A program made the position numbers and the translations under genes. Below, one piece after another: positions 23,519 to 34,880 of a stretch of 64,000 nt of DNA. Under the pieces are notes generated by a model. The model had not been told where the DNA came from and searched no databases. It saw only the letters and a program-made list of their open reading frames with translations. Every line of letters begins with the position of its first letter. Within the stretch, counting starts at the first letter, position 1. The stretch covers positions 186,001 through 250,000 of the forward strand of contig CM050002.1 in assembly GCA_016630955.3 (NCBI GenBank). Reading direction: 5' to 3'. This DNA comes from Didymella arachidicola. Its lineage: Eukaryota > Ascomycota > Dothideomycetes > Pleosporales > Didymellaceae.

Positions 23519-24653
23519 TTTAATAGCGAGCAATGGAGTCGATACATGCAAGACCGGCGCTCACAGTCGTCGCATTTGCAGTTGAACAATCGCATTACTC
23601 TATACAGTGAACACCCAGCGACTCAGGCCCAATAATGGTTTCTACTGACTTCTGGGCTGATGATGCTTGGCTAGAGGTGGATGCACTTGTTCTGTCGGCC
23701 TTCGGAACGGAACCTGAGACTACACCAAGATCGCGACCTTGTACACTTGTGTATAGTTAGCATCAATGTGGACCGCAGTCGGAATCAGTGAGCGATCTGT
23801 ATTCTCTACACTTCAACCACCACCTCATCTCCAGGTGATGTCCGAATACACCTCGAGAACGAGCAGTGGAAGCTCGAGTTGGATTACCATACTGTAACTG
23901 CAATTGCACATATACAGCTGATGGTGGTTAACACTAACGAGAAAACCTCGGCATCAACTAATCGATTGCGGATAAGTCAAGGAAAGGCACTCCTCCGCAG
24001 GGAATTGGTGGCACACTCGACACGTCGCACCGGTCTGAGCACTGTAGGTATCACCATCATTCCGTGACACTGGTACTGCTCGCTTTGGAAGGGGTCTTCG
24101 ACATTTTGTTGTTTCTCATACCAATGCCATGGACGAGGAGGCTCGTCGACGAACGTGATTGTTTCAAGAGCCCGAAACCGCTTAGTGACGTGGAGAAGCA
24201 ACTGGCTCAGGATAGCCGCAACAATATCGAGCTCGAGTCAAGATCGTCATAGAAGATAGCTGACCGAGAGTTTGGAGTAGTAAATTGAAGTGTGCAAGAC
24301 GTGCATCTCTATCGTCACTTCAAGCTCAGTGTGCTTGTCTAGTTGCACCTTCGCTAAGCCCATGTGTCGTACCATTTCCATACTAACTCTGTCATCTCTG
24401 CGCTTCCACCAGCACCAGAACGCCGTTATATATACAATAACTCCAAATCTAAGTAGGCACCAAGTGCCTTGAGTGAGTGTAACGGGAAACAAAGGACACG
24501 GTGCGTCTCATGGGTATCAAGATTGTCGACAAACGAGCGACCACCCAGAAGTAAATAAGGGGACATGAAACTCAAAAGAAACATAGTGAATATAACAGTG
24601 CGAGCCAGAATTTGGTCTCGTCCTCGGGTACGAAGCAGATCTCAGCAGCGTGC
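23519..24653. other. Intergenic region, nothing supported
   Basis: A 62-codon frame (24064-24252) with one hydrophobic segment and a polar tail looks like the end of a membrane protein, but no upstream coding sequence could be joined. Otherwise nothing recognised. Confidence 0.4.
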
Positions 24654-25487
24654 TCACATCTCTGACCAGTGTGAGTCATCCAGGCGGTCATACTCTTGTT
24701 GCGGCTTGCTCTTCTTTTCTTTCTTCTTCTCGCTTGTGTTCCGTCTCAGTAGCGACTTCATTCTTGTGGCGAGCTTACCAAGAGGGGCAGTGTCACTCTT
24801 GGGGCTCGGCAGCGGTTGCAACTTATCAGCGGCGTCCTGTGACTTGGCTACCGCTTCCTCTTCCTCGACAAGCTTCCTTGCTTGTGCCTCGGCCGCCTTA
24901 CGGAGCGCATGCTCTTCGCTGATCACCTTTGCTACCTTGGGTACGTCCGTGGTAGTAGCTCTGGTAGGTGCTGTCGGTTTAGCCCTCTTGAGGGGCTTGG
25001 ACAAAGCCAGTGGTGTTGAGGACGCAGTCGGCAGTTGTGGCCTGGAAAGGCCGCGGTCCTCCTTAGTTGAGACAATGTTGACAGACTGCTTGATAGGTGC
25101 CATCATCTCCCAAGCCGGCTCTGTAGGGCTTGAGGGTAGTGAAGAGGAGGACATCGGCCGAAGTATCGTGATTTCGGAGTTGCCCCATTCTTTGCTTTCT
25201 TGTCTTGGCGAGTAGGCGGGTGTGGAGGGTGCAGAGTCAATGAATGTGCCAAAAGACTTAGCTGACATAGGCGGTGACATTGGTCCAGGCGATAGAGGAG
25301 TCAATTGTGACTGTTCTGCTGATGAGTTGGGTAGAACGATGGCTGAGAATCTGTGAGGTCGTTCTGGTGACAAAGCGCGGGGTGCCTTGGGCATGCCGTG
25401 ACTAGACAGTGGCATGTGGAAGCTGCGTCTGTTGGCGAGGGTAGATTTAGAGACCGGCGTGGGTGCAGGAACACGAAGAGCCGCCAT
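24654..25487 (-). CDS. Orphan disordered Ser/Pro-rich protein with basic C-terminus
   Basis: A single exon of 277 residues if the ATG at 25487 is used; its context (CTTACCATGG) is good and an upstream in-frame ATG at 25616 would add 43 residues of unlikely composition. No domain is recognised. The chain is rich in Ser, Pro and Ala, with repeated SP motifs (RALSPERP, LTPLSPGPMSPPMS, STPAYSPR) that could be phosphorylated. A predicted helical stretch follows (EEHALRKAAEAQARKLVEEEE), then a strongly basic tail (MKSLLRRNTSEKKKEKKSK). Composition and lack of stops over 830 nt support coding; expression is unproven. It may be restricted to related fungi. Confidence 0.55.
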   Translation of the reverse strand: MAALRVPAPTPVSKSTLANRRSFHMPLSSHGMPKAPRALSPERPHRFSAIVLPNSSAEQSQLTPLSPGPMSPPMSAKSFGTFIDSAPSTPAYSPRQESKEWGNSEITILRPMSSSSLPSSPTEPAWEMMAPIKQSVNIVSTKEDRGLSRPQLPTASSTPLALSKPLKRAKPTAPTRATTTDVPKVAKVISEEHALRKAAEAQARKLVEEEEAVAKSQDAADKLQPLPSPKSDTAPLGKLATRMKSLLRRNTSEKKKEKKSKPQQEYDRLDDSHWSEM

Positions 25488-27679
25488 GGTAAGAGCTGCG
25501 TTACTCAATGCACAGTAAGCGCCTGCTGTGACTTCTGATGTTCCAGAGTAAAATGGTGCAGACCGCGAGTGCGTGCATGTATGTGCGCTCGCGCAGTAGG
25601 TCGAAGTAAAAGACAAGCAGGTATCAGCCTTGAGATACAGGGTGGTATCGACTTCAAAGGTGGCCAGGCAGCAAACCCAACAAGTGGGGTCTCATTAGAT
25701 GAGGGGAAAGACAGACGTGCGCCCGAAGGAAAAGAACCGACGACAGGAAGGCAGAAAGCAGTGCCACCTGAGGCCTGTAGGCTACATGTCGTTATATGAA
25801 CGCACCACCCGCGCATATTCTACGCCGCAAACATGCGTGGATCTTGCAGGGGTGCAATGCCATGATGAACGGTGTAGGATATGATGGCGGCAACGTGGAG
25901 TTAGCATACTGGAGTAAACGCCGCACCGCGAGCTCAAGCAGCTCGACAAAATGCTTGTAAGGTCAAAATGGGCCCATTTCTGGTGTAAGCGGGCAGGCGA
26001 AGGATGTTGTAAAATGGGGTGGGGGATATGATTGGCGCCTCCAACAAAAGCGGCGCTAAACTCGCGTACTCATTGGCGCCCATCAAAGCATGCATGGCGA
26101 CTACGCCGCAAGTCATCTGCGGCAGCGGCTGGAAGACGCAAACGCCAACCGGTTTGGCAGTTGAGCACTGAACCAGTGTCGATACTTCCCTAACTGGCGG
26201 GTCCATCCGCATCCTTCGTCGTGTTGGAGATTGGGACCTGGAACATCTAATTGGTCAAAGGCTCCAGCCAATAAGCTTGCCCGTGTGGCATCTTACTCTC
26301 TTTGACAGCGAAAATTGTTCACGAATTCCTGGGAAATGGGCCGTGAGAGGCGGAATCAGATCTTATAGTTCCATTGTAGATCAGGAGAGAGGGTCTTTAT
26401 GATGTATGGTTCGGTAGCACCGAACGACTAACGTCCACCACAAGCCTCGAGCTTGGGTCATACGTTCGCAAACCATACCTCTCAACGGCTGGAATCGCTA
26501 GCAGAAATCCTGTCGCACGAATCGAGCTGGGGGTCATGCTCCAGCTAGTACAAACCTCCAGCTGACTTCCGGTAAGGGTCTCGTCATGCCATGTCGTGCG
26601 ACCTGCGTCGCACGCTTTGCACAGGTGGGGACGGGTATATTGATTCGGTCCGAGGCAGCATCCACGTCGCTATACAGAATATGGGTCGGTATTGGGCCCA
26701 CTGAGCGTACCTAGTTGCTGGCGGAACCAGCGAGGCTCAACGAGTCTTCGATATTCCCTAACAGCACATGATTGACGTGCTCCAGAGCTCATGTGACTCG
26801 CCTTGTCGAACAGAGCAGCTCGGGTCAGCGTCTCGAGGAAGCGCCTTGCTCTGCATGAAGGATGCACATTGCATATGGAGGACGAAGAAGGCGAAGCATC
26901 AGGATGCGTATCGGCCAACCACGCTAGAAGCTCAGCGAGAGGTACCTTCCGAATTTGAGCCCAGCGCCAAAAAGGAAAGGCGTCGTTTACAAGTAATGAC
27001 GCTGAGCCTCGGTCATTGTGCGAGACAGCTTCCATCGTCCTATTTCTACAGTATCGATCGTCTCCGATTACCTCCTAGGTACTGTCGTCAGGGTGACAAA
27101 GTCTTCTAATGCGTCTTTCAGCGCAGTGACGGTTCTAAGACTGCCTGGACGTCCGGGCGCTGGAATGGCGCCGAAACAATTGATCTCAACCTTGAATTTC
27201 AACATTCCGCTGGTGTATCGGCCTCGCATCCCTTGCAGTGGTTGTAAGTTCGGTCTGGTGTCTTTTCTGATGAGTTCTGAGGAAAATTTGGAGATGTGTT
27301 GAGTCGCAAGAGTAAGAGCAGGAAGTACAAAGGCGTGGACATGGGGATACTTACCAAGTGTGAGTATAGAGCAGGAACGGCGTGTTGTGCTATCGTGGAG
27401 CTACATTGTCTTCCGATCGAAGTTGAGAAAAAGCATGCATTCCGACAGCTTCCACTCCCGTGGGGACCTCAAGGCTCTATTTCGCCAAGATGCTCATGGA
27501 GCGATCATGTGGCACAGTACATTCCTCTGCTCCATGACCTTTGCCGCTCGTAAACAAGATCAATCTTTGTCTCGTCGACCATAAATGGGACGCATCCTAG
27601 TAAGAAGAGTCTCACAACGCCATACAGGTTCACCTACCACGCTCATTCCTGACACTCCTTCCCATTCGCTCATTACAAG
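25488..27679. other. 2.2 kb intergenic region, nothing supported
   Basis: Many short frames on both strands, none with a domain or consistent splicing. The last few hundred bases should hold the promoter of the PhiA-like gene. Confidence 0.45.
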
Positions 27680-28569
27680 ATGAAGGCCAACTTCCTGGCA
27701 CTTGGCCTCTTTGGCCTGGCAGGCGCCTCAGCCGTCCTTCCCCGCGCTGACTACCCTAACAGCCCTCAGTACGCTGATGAGAACGACTACGAGGATGGTT
27801 ATGACTACAAGAACTCCAAGGGTACCGAGAGCATCTGGAAGCCCAAGTCGAAGAGCCCGGAGTTCTTCAACCTCCGCGTTGACGAGAAGTGTGACGTCGT
27901 CGACGGTGTTACCGAGGACGCCTCTCAATGCCCATTCAATGGATACGCCATCAGGCTCGAGGGCGGTATCTTCATTGCCACTCCCTACAACAAGTGGTGG
28001 GACCCCAAGCTCCCCACTTTCTTCGTCGATGACGACACACAGCTGTACACGGTAAGCATTGACTTCGCCTGACTTGCAGTGCTTCCACTAATCGAACACG
28101 CAGGTCAGCAAGGATCCTCTTCAGGTCTACATTGACGGCATCACTGGCGCCCTCAAGTACACCAAGATTGGTTGGCTGCCTCCCAATGCCATTTCTATCA
28201 GCTTCTACCACACTGGTAACAACCCTCTTGGTCTTGTCGACCCCAGCCCCTCCTACCTCAGCTGGCCCAGCACCCAGGGTGCTAGCTTCTTCGGCTATCC
28301 TTGGAGTCTCTGCGCTCTCGGCAGCACCCAGCAGTACCAGGTCTTCATTAACAGCGACAACTTCGGTCTGGGCGGTGTAAGTCTCCCTCCAGCTTCGTCT
28401 CGACTAGGAAAGATGCTAATACTACCATCTATAGCCCGCAGGTGTTGCGAAGGACACCGGCGCGTGCGTCTCCCGCAACCTTGCTGCCGTCAACGCAAAC
28501 CCCTGGAAGCAGGAGACCAGCCCTGCTCCCTACTACCCTCCTCAGCCTTACCCTGGCTACGAGCAATAG
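27680..28569 (+). CDS. Secreted cell-wall protein, PhiA-like
   Basis: Three exons, 27680-28051, 28104-28376 and 28435-28569, give 259 residues; both introns are phase 0. A clear signal peptide (MKANFLALGLFGLAGASA) is followed by LPRADYP, with a possible dibasic-type processing site, then an acidic Tyr/Asp/Asn linker (about 25-50). The core from FFNLRVDEKCDVVDG to VFINSDNFGLGG has the layout of PhiA/IgE-binding-type fungal surface proteins: an IRLEGGIFIAT strand, FFVDDDTQLYT, VYIDGITGALKYT, then a Cys (LCALG) near the end. The C-terminus is Pro/Tyr-rich (YYPPQPYPGYEQ). Codon use is strongly biased to C/T-ending codons, which suggests high expression. Family assignment is by architecture only. 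Confidence 0.7.
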
Positions 28570-29127
28570 AGGAGCTACGAAACGCCTTGTAGCACGTATC
28601 ACTACCCGCGGTCAAGCAGCATTGTTCAAGGAGTCCCATGCTTGTAGTTTACTTTCTTACCTTCCCTCCGTAATTGCCCCCTACAGATCCTTCGTGATTT
28701 TCAAGCTGTATTTTAGGTCAAATTGAATATGAGTGCGGTTCGATAGACAGTCAATGAATCCTATTGCGTCATACGAACTTTTGCGATCTGTTGCAGATAC
28801 GCTATTCACTTTCACTTTTATTTTGTGCCCCACCGCAGCGTCGTTTGAGCTGGCGTCGCGTTCCGTTTGCGCGACGCAGGAGCGCTTTCCTACACCTTTC
28901 TTCTGGGCTCCATTTGACCTTGAACATCATTTTGCTCCCGTCTGCATTTGTTCAAATCGTCTTCCTGCCGCCGTTGATTCACAATCGCGAATCCCCTCGC
29001 GATGTTCGGCATTGGCCCTATGCTGCCGGTCGTACCAACTGCAGGAAAGCGCGACCGCTCTTCGAAGAAGGTGCAAGAGATCAAGTCCAAGCGCGATCTA
29101 AGTTCAGCAAGCCACCATCTCACCATC
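28570..29127. other. Intergenic region, promoter of the Ser-rich orphan
   Basis: No gene supported. In-frame codons upstream of 29128 start at ATG 29002 and could extend the next gene by 42 residues. Confidence 0.45.
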
Positions 29128-31404
29128 ATGCCGCGCCCTTCGACGATCAATACCGAAAGCACTCTCTTCGAGAAGAACGACGAGTATGCGGTACAGCAGC
29201 CCTATCCAGCTTCACGTCACCAGCGCGACCTCTCGCTCATCGTGGACTTTGATCTTGACCATGTGGCGGCGCAGCTCAATGATGGTGAGATCTCCGATCT
29301 CGAGCTTGCTCTTTTCGCATTCTGGATCAAAGCCGATCATGACAACTACTTGATGGCCAGAGGCCTTGTCAGAGAACTGGCACTAGATCAGGTGAGTGTC
29401 TCGTCAACCGTAACACAATTCCGTCCCACTGACAATGGCAGGGTTACAATATAGACAAAATCACCAATCTTCGTGTGCGCAAACTACTGCAGGAAGTGCA
29501 CGATGTCCGTCCTAGGTCCGTTCCCAAAAGTGTAGCGCGTCATTATCCAGAAGACTCGAACGACTCGCACTGAATTGATTTCAGGACTCCACTCGGGCTC
29601 CTGGTTCGTTCAGCACGCGTAGAACGGTCTGATCTGCGGCAGCCAGCCAAGATTTGAAGACATGGTCTAATAAGTTCACTTAGGGATCCGCGACATGCCT
29701 CGACTACAGGAAGCCCATTTCTGAATCAGACACGCGGCTCAGGCTTGAGAATGAGGCCAAGCACCCACGCTGTTAGCTCCCCTTTGACCGCCCGCATGGA
29801 TGTACTTCCTCCTTCTCTTCGACTAAAACGAGAGCTCGCCGTACAAGAAGCAGCCCGGTCTACAATGACATCAAACGACGTCGTCGACTATCCGCCCAAC
29901 AGTGAGCAAGCCATGTCATTTTCTCTCAACATGTGTTCTGACAGATGTAGCTCCGGATCGTCCAGCCCCATTGAGTGTGAAGTCTCGAGGCTCCCAGAAT
30001 AGTTATTGCACGCCGATGGCAACCGGCATCTTACGTTCAGTATCCACACCAATCTGTACTCGGACTAAGGGCGAGTCGGAGCAACTACCACAGGGAGATT
30101 TAGTAGGCAAGACACAGGCCATCGAGTCCCAACATCTCTTTCATTTCACCAAAGCCAAGAGCTCAAGCCGAAGTACGGGCGACGTCTTCGTCGCTGCCTC
30201 AAACACTGAGCAACCCAATCATAACTCATTCACCGACAAACTTCATAACTCTGGGGACAGACAATACGGTACTTCTGGTCGATATGTATTCCAAGATTCT
30301 GGAGGTCAAGCTCTAGGCCCGTATCAACTTGACGTTACCGACGTCGCTTCCGAGTCAAGCTTTGGCACATCCACGAGTCTTCAAAATAAAAGTAAGAAGC
30401 GAGCCAGTACTGATGGATCGTACTATGGTGGAATCATTAGAGCCGAGTCGTTTGACGCACTAGAGTCTTACATTGGGTCGGAGGATGAAGAACAAGGCTC
30501 CGTCTTGGAGTCAGTTTCGAACGTCGGTGAGGATGCGCCAACGCTGTATCAATTCACTGTCCAAGTGCCACCATCTCAGCCAAACATGGCAGGTCCAGCC
30601 CCGAGGCCATCACAACGTCGTGCCGCTGCACAAGATCGCCGCAAGGCCCAAGCCCCAAAACCTCCTGCGCAGGCAGTCAACTTCCACCGCCCTCTGCCGT
30701 TGCGTAGCTATGAGAGCGAAGCGAGCATGTTTCCCACCGCTGGTGCGCAAGCTTGTTCAGGCCATAATCGATCAAAATCAGTTAACAGTGTCATTGCAAG
30801 TACGCGATCTACAACAGAGCGTATGGCTGCTCCATACATACCTGACTTCGGTGAAGCGCGCAACAGCCTCGAAGAGATCGAACGGGAATTCTACGCAAGT
30901 CATAACTCCTACACTAAGGTATCGGAGCAGATGGATATCCAGGCAGCATCACACTCGAAACGGTCCTCGAGCGCATCGACGTTGGCAGCATTCCCGATTC
31001 CTCCTATGAGCAATCCCGTCGGTCAACTTCCTATGCTAATTTCTCGCGCTATTTCATCACCTCAGTCACTACACATGACTACCTCGCAGCAATCGGTAGC
31101 CTCAGCTTCGGTTGACGACACATACCGTGCTATCGTCAAGGTCGCCATGGATGCAGTACTCCATCGCACCCGCAACCAAGGCAAAGGACTTTCGACAATA
31201 GACTGGGACGGATTGACAAGCTTCGAGCGAGCCTGGCGGGAGTTGAATGCCGTCCTTCTCATGACAATATACGGAAGGAAGGACGTTGTCTTGACGAAGG
31301 CTGATATTGACTACATCGATCGCGTTGCAGAAGTGCTGCGCAACGAGTCGGATGATGTTGACTCTACGGACTGGGTTCGCTGCATGTTCGAGGTGGATGC
31401 TTAG
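29128..31404 (+). CDS. Orphan Ser-rich cytosolic protein, five or six exons
   Basis: Exons 29128-29391, 29442-29515, 29585-29626, 29684-29901 and 29945-31404 keep one frame and give 685 residues. The N-terminus is well ordered: QRDLSLIVDFDLDHVAAQL, LELALFAFWIKADHDNYLMA and GYNIDKITNLRVRKLLQEV. The middle (about residues 130-560) is low complexity, rich in Ser/Thr/Gln, with SLEEIEREFYASH. The C-terminus is again helical (YRAIVKVAMDAVLHRTRNQG, WRELNAVLLMTIYGRKDVVL). No known domain recognised. The donor at 29627 (GTCTGA) and the one at 29516 (GTCCGT) are unusual, so exon 3 is the weakest part; the other junctions are canonical. An upstream in-frame ATG exists at 29002. Confidence 0.65.
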
Positions 31405-33120
31405 AAAATCTTGGACAGTACCAAGGCTTCGTATTCACTTAATACAGCTAATCTGGTGCTGATGTAACTGTTTCCAGCTTTGCAGAATACGTGGTGAAGA
31501 AACCATGCTGATCTAGGTAGGGATAGATGAGAGAACCGATCAAGGTCTCATGTGTTGCCACACCTGTTGCACTGGGAATGTTTGGAAAAATGGACTTGGC
31601 TAAGCACCAATGCCTTGTTCTCGGGATCAAAACTTCATACGAGTCTCATTTACGTACTTGGAGGATAGGAAGGTTTCATTGAAATACGAAGAAGCGTCAT
31701 GGGACTTTAAATCCCGAGGTACCTTCTCAACTGGGGACCACATGGGGCCTACCAGTGGCATCCCAATAAGTTTTGCGAACGACTATAGTAAGAATCAAAC
31801 AGTTTTATCAATTCTTTACACCTCCACTGCGTGTTGTACTCGCAGCGGATAGAGTTAAACCCGCTGCTGGCGTGTTCATTCTTGGCTGGTCGCCTACCCC
31901 GTCATGTGGATACAACCGTAAGGAACGAGACCTGAAGTCACTGCTCTCTCTCCCATGATGAATGCCTGAGAACTGAAGACCTTATACTCACAATAGTTGA
32001 GACGTGAGACCAAAGCGTGATCGTCTTTGGCCATGGTCCTTCTATGACAAGACCAAACGACACCTACATCCATCCCATGCAGTCTGGTCTTGACTATCTA
32101 TTTCCATTTCAGACATCCCAGTAGCTTGACCTGCATGCCTGTGTAACTCGTGACTTTGTTGTGTGACCCCAGATCAGGCATTACCCAGGAATGAGACACT
32201 CTCACCTCGCAAAGATACCGGGCCGCTACAGAGCCCTGTCGGTCCTCCAAAAGGCCCAGCGGCATCCCTGATGCCGTACCGCAGAGTGATTTAATTTCGT
32301 GCAAGGACCCTGCAGCGTGATCTAGACTGGGCAAAGATGTTCGGAGGGAAGACAGCCTGCTGCATCATGCATATGAAACAGGCATGCAATGGTTGGTTTG
32401 AGGCGGTGTGCGGATCTGGAAGGCACGTGTGCGGCTGGTAGAGAACGCTGTAGAATTTTGGTAAATTAAATCGAAGGGGATGCAGCAGCAATGAAAGGTT
32501 CTTCGAATACAGACGCTGCGGTCAGTACTGGTAGGAATCACGGGCAGTGACTCGACGGTCTCTTAATTCTTTGATGACTTTAATGCACTAAAACCACAGA
32601 ACAGTGCAATTAGAGTGCATAGACAGTATCTCTGGATAGCAGATATCTGCATGCCGGCTCCTCTCGAACGGTATGCAGGGGACATATCCCCCAATAATGG
32701 CGATACAGTGATGTAGAAACACAAATGAGTGGCCCTGGCGTGCGTCAACAACCCTCCAAGGGAAGTGACGATGATAGTGATGACAATAAAATGCCTAGAA
32801 AGATCGAACCGACTGCGCCACCAAACTGAAAGGCACAAACATGATGCTAACCGAAGGGATTGATATAATGCTAGAAGCAAGCCGAAACATTGAGCAGTTG
32901 CATTGAGAAGTACACGCGCGGGCGCAATGTACATTTCGATGGTGATGCATCCCTGAAGTGGCCATAGCCTTCTCCTGCAAGGTAGGCAGGCGACACAGCC
33001 ATATCCGAACGCTGTGAAGATGTGATTGCTTAATTGAAGAACCTGTAAAAAGCAACGTTCAAGCGATAAAACCGGTATGAGAGTAACGTGGCTAGAAGTG
33101 AAACATCGCTTGACTCTGCT
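31405..33120. other. 1.7 kb intergenic region, nothing supported
   Basis: Lies between convergent genes (Ser-rich orphan + and Zn2Cys6 factor -). Only short frames without domains. Confidence 0.5.
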
Positions 33121-34880
33121 TCAGAAGCTGTTGTCCAAGTTGGGCATTGAGGCGCGATATAATGGGGCATTTTGAGTCTCAAATGATTCCCTTGTAAGGC
33201 TTTCCAGGTTGGGTGGATCGCTGGGCTGGGACAGCGGGGTATATTGGCGACCACTGACCAAGGTACCAGAAGAGGAATCGTCAGGGAAGGAGGGTCGTTT
33301 CGAGGAGCCACCGAAGCTATAAAGGCTCGACGAAGGGCCCTTATGTGGGAGCGCAGTGGATAACGCGGAAAGATCACGCGACTCTCTGAAGTTTGAGTAC
33401 GCGGGTGGAGTTGGTGCTGTCATAGTCGACGGATCGAGGAATGGCAGGGTACCAAAGTTGAGTTCTGCCTTTGGTGCATCGTCTATCGCATTGGTAATAT
33501 CTGCTGACGATGTAACAGGGGATGAGAGTTCGGAAGAGGCATCGGTTGCGTTCAGTAGTGCGACAGGAGTTGCTGGTGGCGGCATAGCTGATGATGTACT
33601 TGATTCGTTGACCACATCCATGAGATTTTCGTTGGCAGCTGCCCAGGGTAGAAGTGGCTTGATGAAAGAGCCACTAGTGCATGGAGTCGCATTGCTGAAA
33701 GATGGTATGGCGATCGTTTGGGATGAGCGCAAGCGCTGGTCTTGTTGCTGGTCGAGAGCATGGTGCAGTCCATGTCCTGGATTTGGCTGTGGCTTAGGAA
33801 GATGCCTCCGTTTAGGTGTAACTGGGGCTTCCATTGGCTGGATCGGTCGTTGGTGAGGCCCCTCTGGCAAGGTCAGCTGTAATGAGGTCATGTTGAGAGG
33901 AGATACTGGCTCCGTCACAACAGCTGATCTAAAGTCGGTTTGTAGATACGGCAGGCCATTGGTGATATATGCGTGGCCGTAGTCTGAATAGTAACTAGTT
34001 GTAGGTTGAGTCTGTCGTGCAGTTGGTTGAGTCCAGCGATCTGAAGATCCACACATGTTCGAGCCAGCTGGAGTCGCGGAAGTTGGCAGATACTCTGCAG
34101 AATGATCGAAGGAGTAGTTTTCGATAGGTAACGTGTCCTCGCCGTAAGGTGAAGACCATTCTGGTGCATATGCTGGTTTGGCGTCAGGTTGAGTATATGC
34201 AAACTTGGTGTCCAGATGAGGGTATGACTGGCTGTGCATGCTGCGGTGATATGGCCCATTTCTGCCAACAGAATATAACGGCATCATGCCATGGGTCGAT
34301 GCCATCGTAGCGAGGCTCTGCGCCATGTTGAAGTTGTCCATGACCTTGTCGATGTTATCAGAACCCACCTTCGACTGTTAGCACAGCTTCAGCAGACTTC
34401 AAATACACCAAAACTTACGCGATGGAATTGACATTGATTGCCCACAACGCCTGCCACCTTGCAGTTATGACAACCTTGACCATCACCTTTGTCTCCAGAG
34501 CAGCGTATCTTTCTCTTTCGGCAACGTGCGCACTGTTAGTTGAGTCAGTGTCTACGCGACGCGAGATGTGCTTCTGGATTACGTTGAAAAATCAAGGGCT
34601 TCATAAGAGGAGTCGTATCATTTAGAAGTGTACGAGTGATACAACTTACAGCTACAGCGATGCGCCTTCTTGCACCACCTTGTTCTGGTAAGAACTCATC
34701 GCGTCCAGCGTGAGCTCGATCGCGTAGTCCACTAACTGGACCTCCAATAGGATAGGCATAAGGATCTGCTCGAGGATAGTCACAAGATACATGGCGCTCG
34801 TTAAAGTAGGTCTCTGGGAAGGTACGTGCAGAGGTTGGCCGCGAGAAACGACGTGGGCCGTCATAATTCAGGGACGACAT
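33121..34880 (-). CDS. Zn2Cys6 transcription factor
   Basis: Three exons, 34880-34650, 34532-34419 and 34374-33121, give 532 residues; both introns are phase 0. The middle exon (38 codons) encodes exactly the zinc cluster, beginning CARCRKRKIRC and continuing to GCHNCK and NQC. Spacing is C-X2-C-X6-C-X9-C-X2-C-X9-C, with the last gap slightly longer than usual. The 77 residues before it are polar, with Arg and Tyr; the ~418 after it are rich in Ser/Pro/Gln/Asn (low complexity) and lack an obvious fungal-specific middle homology region. It should be a nuclear DNA-binding regulator; targets are unknown. The start at 34880 is the first ATG in the frame; further 5' exons cannot be excluded. Confidence 0.85.

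Noticed and set aside
24064..24252. 62-codon frame with one membrane-like segment
   Set aside because: It looks like the end of a membrane protein, but no upstream exons could be joined.
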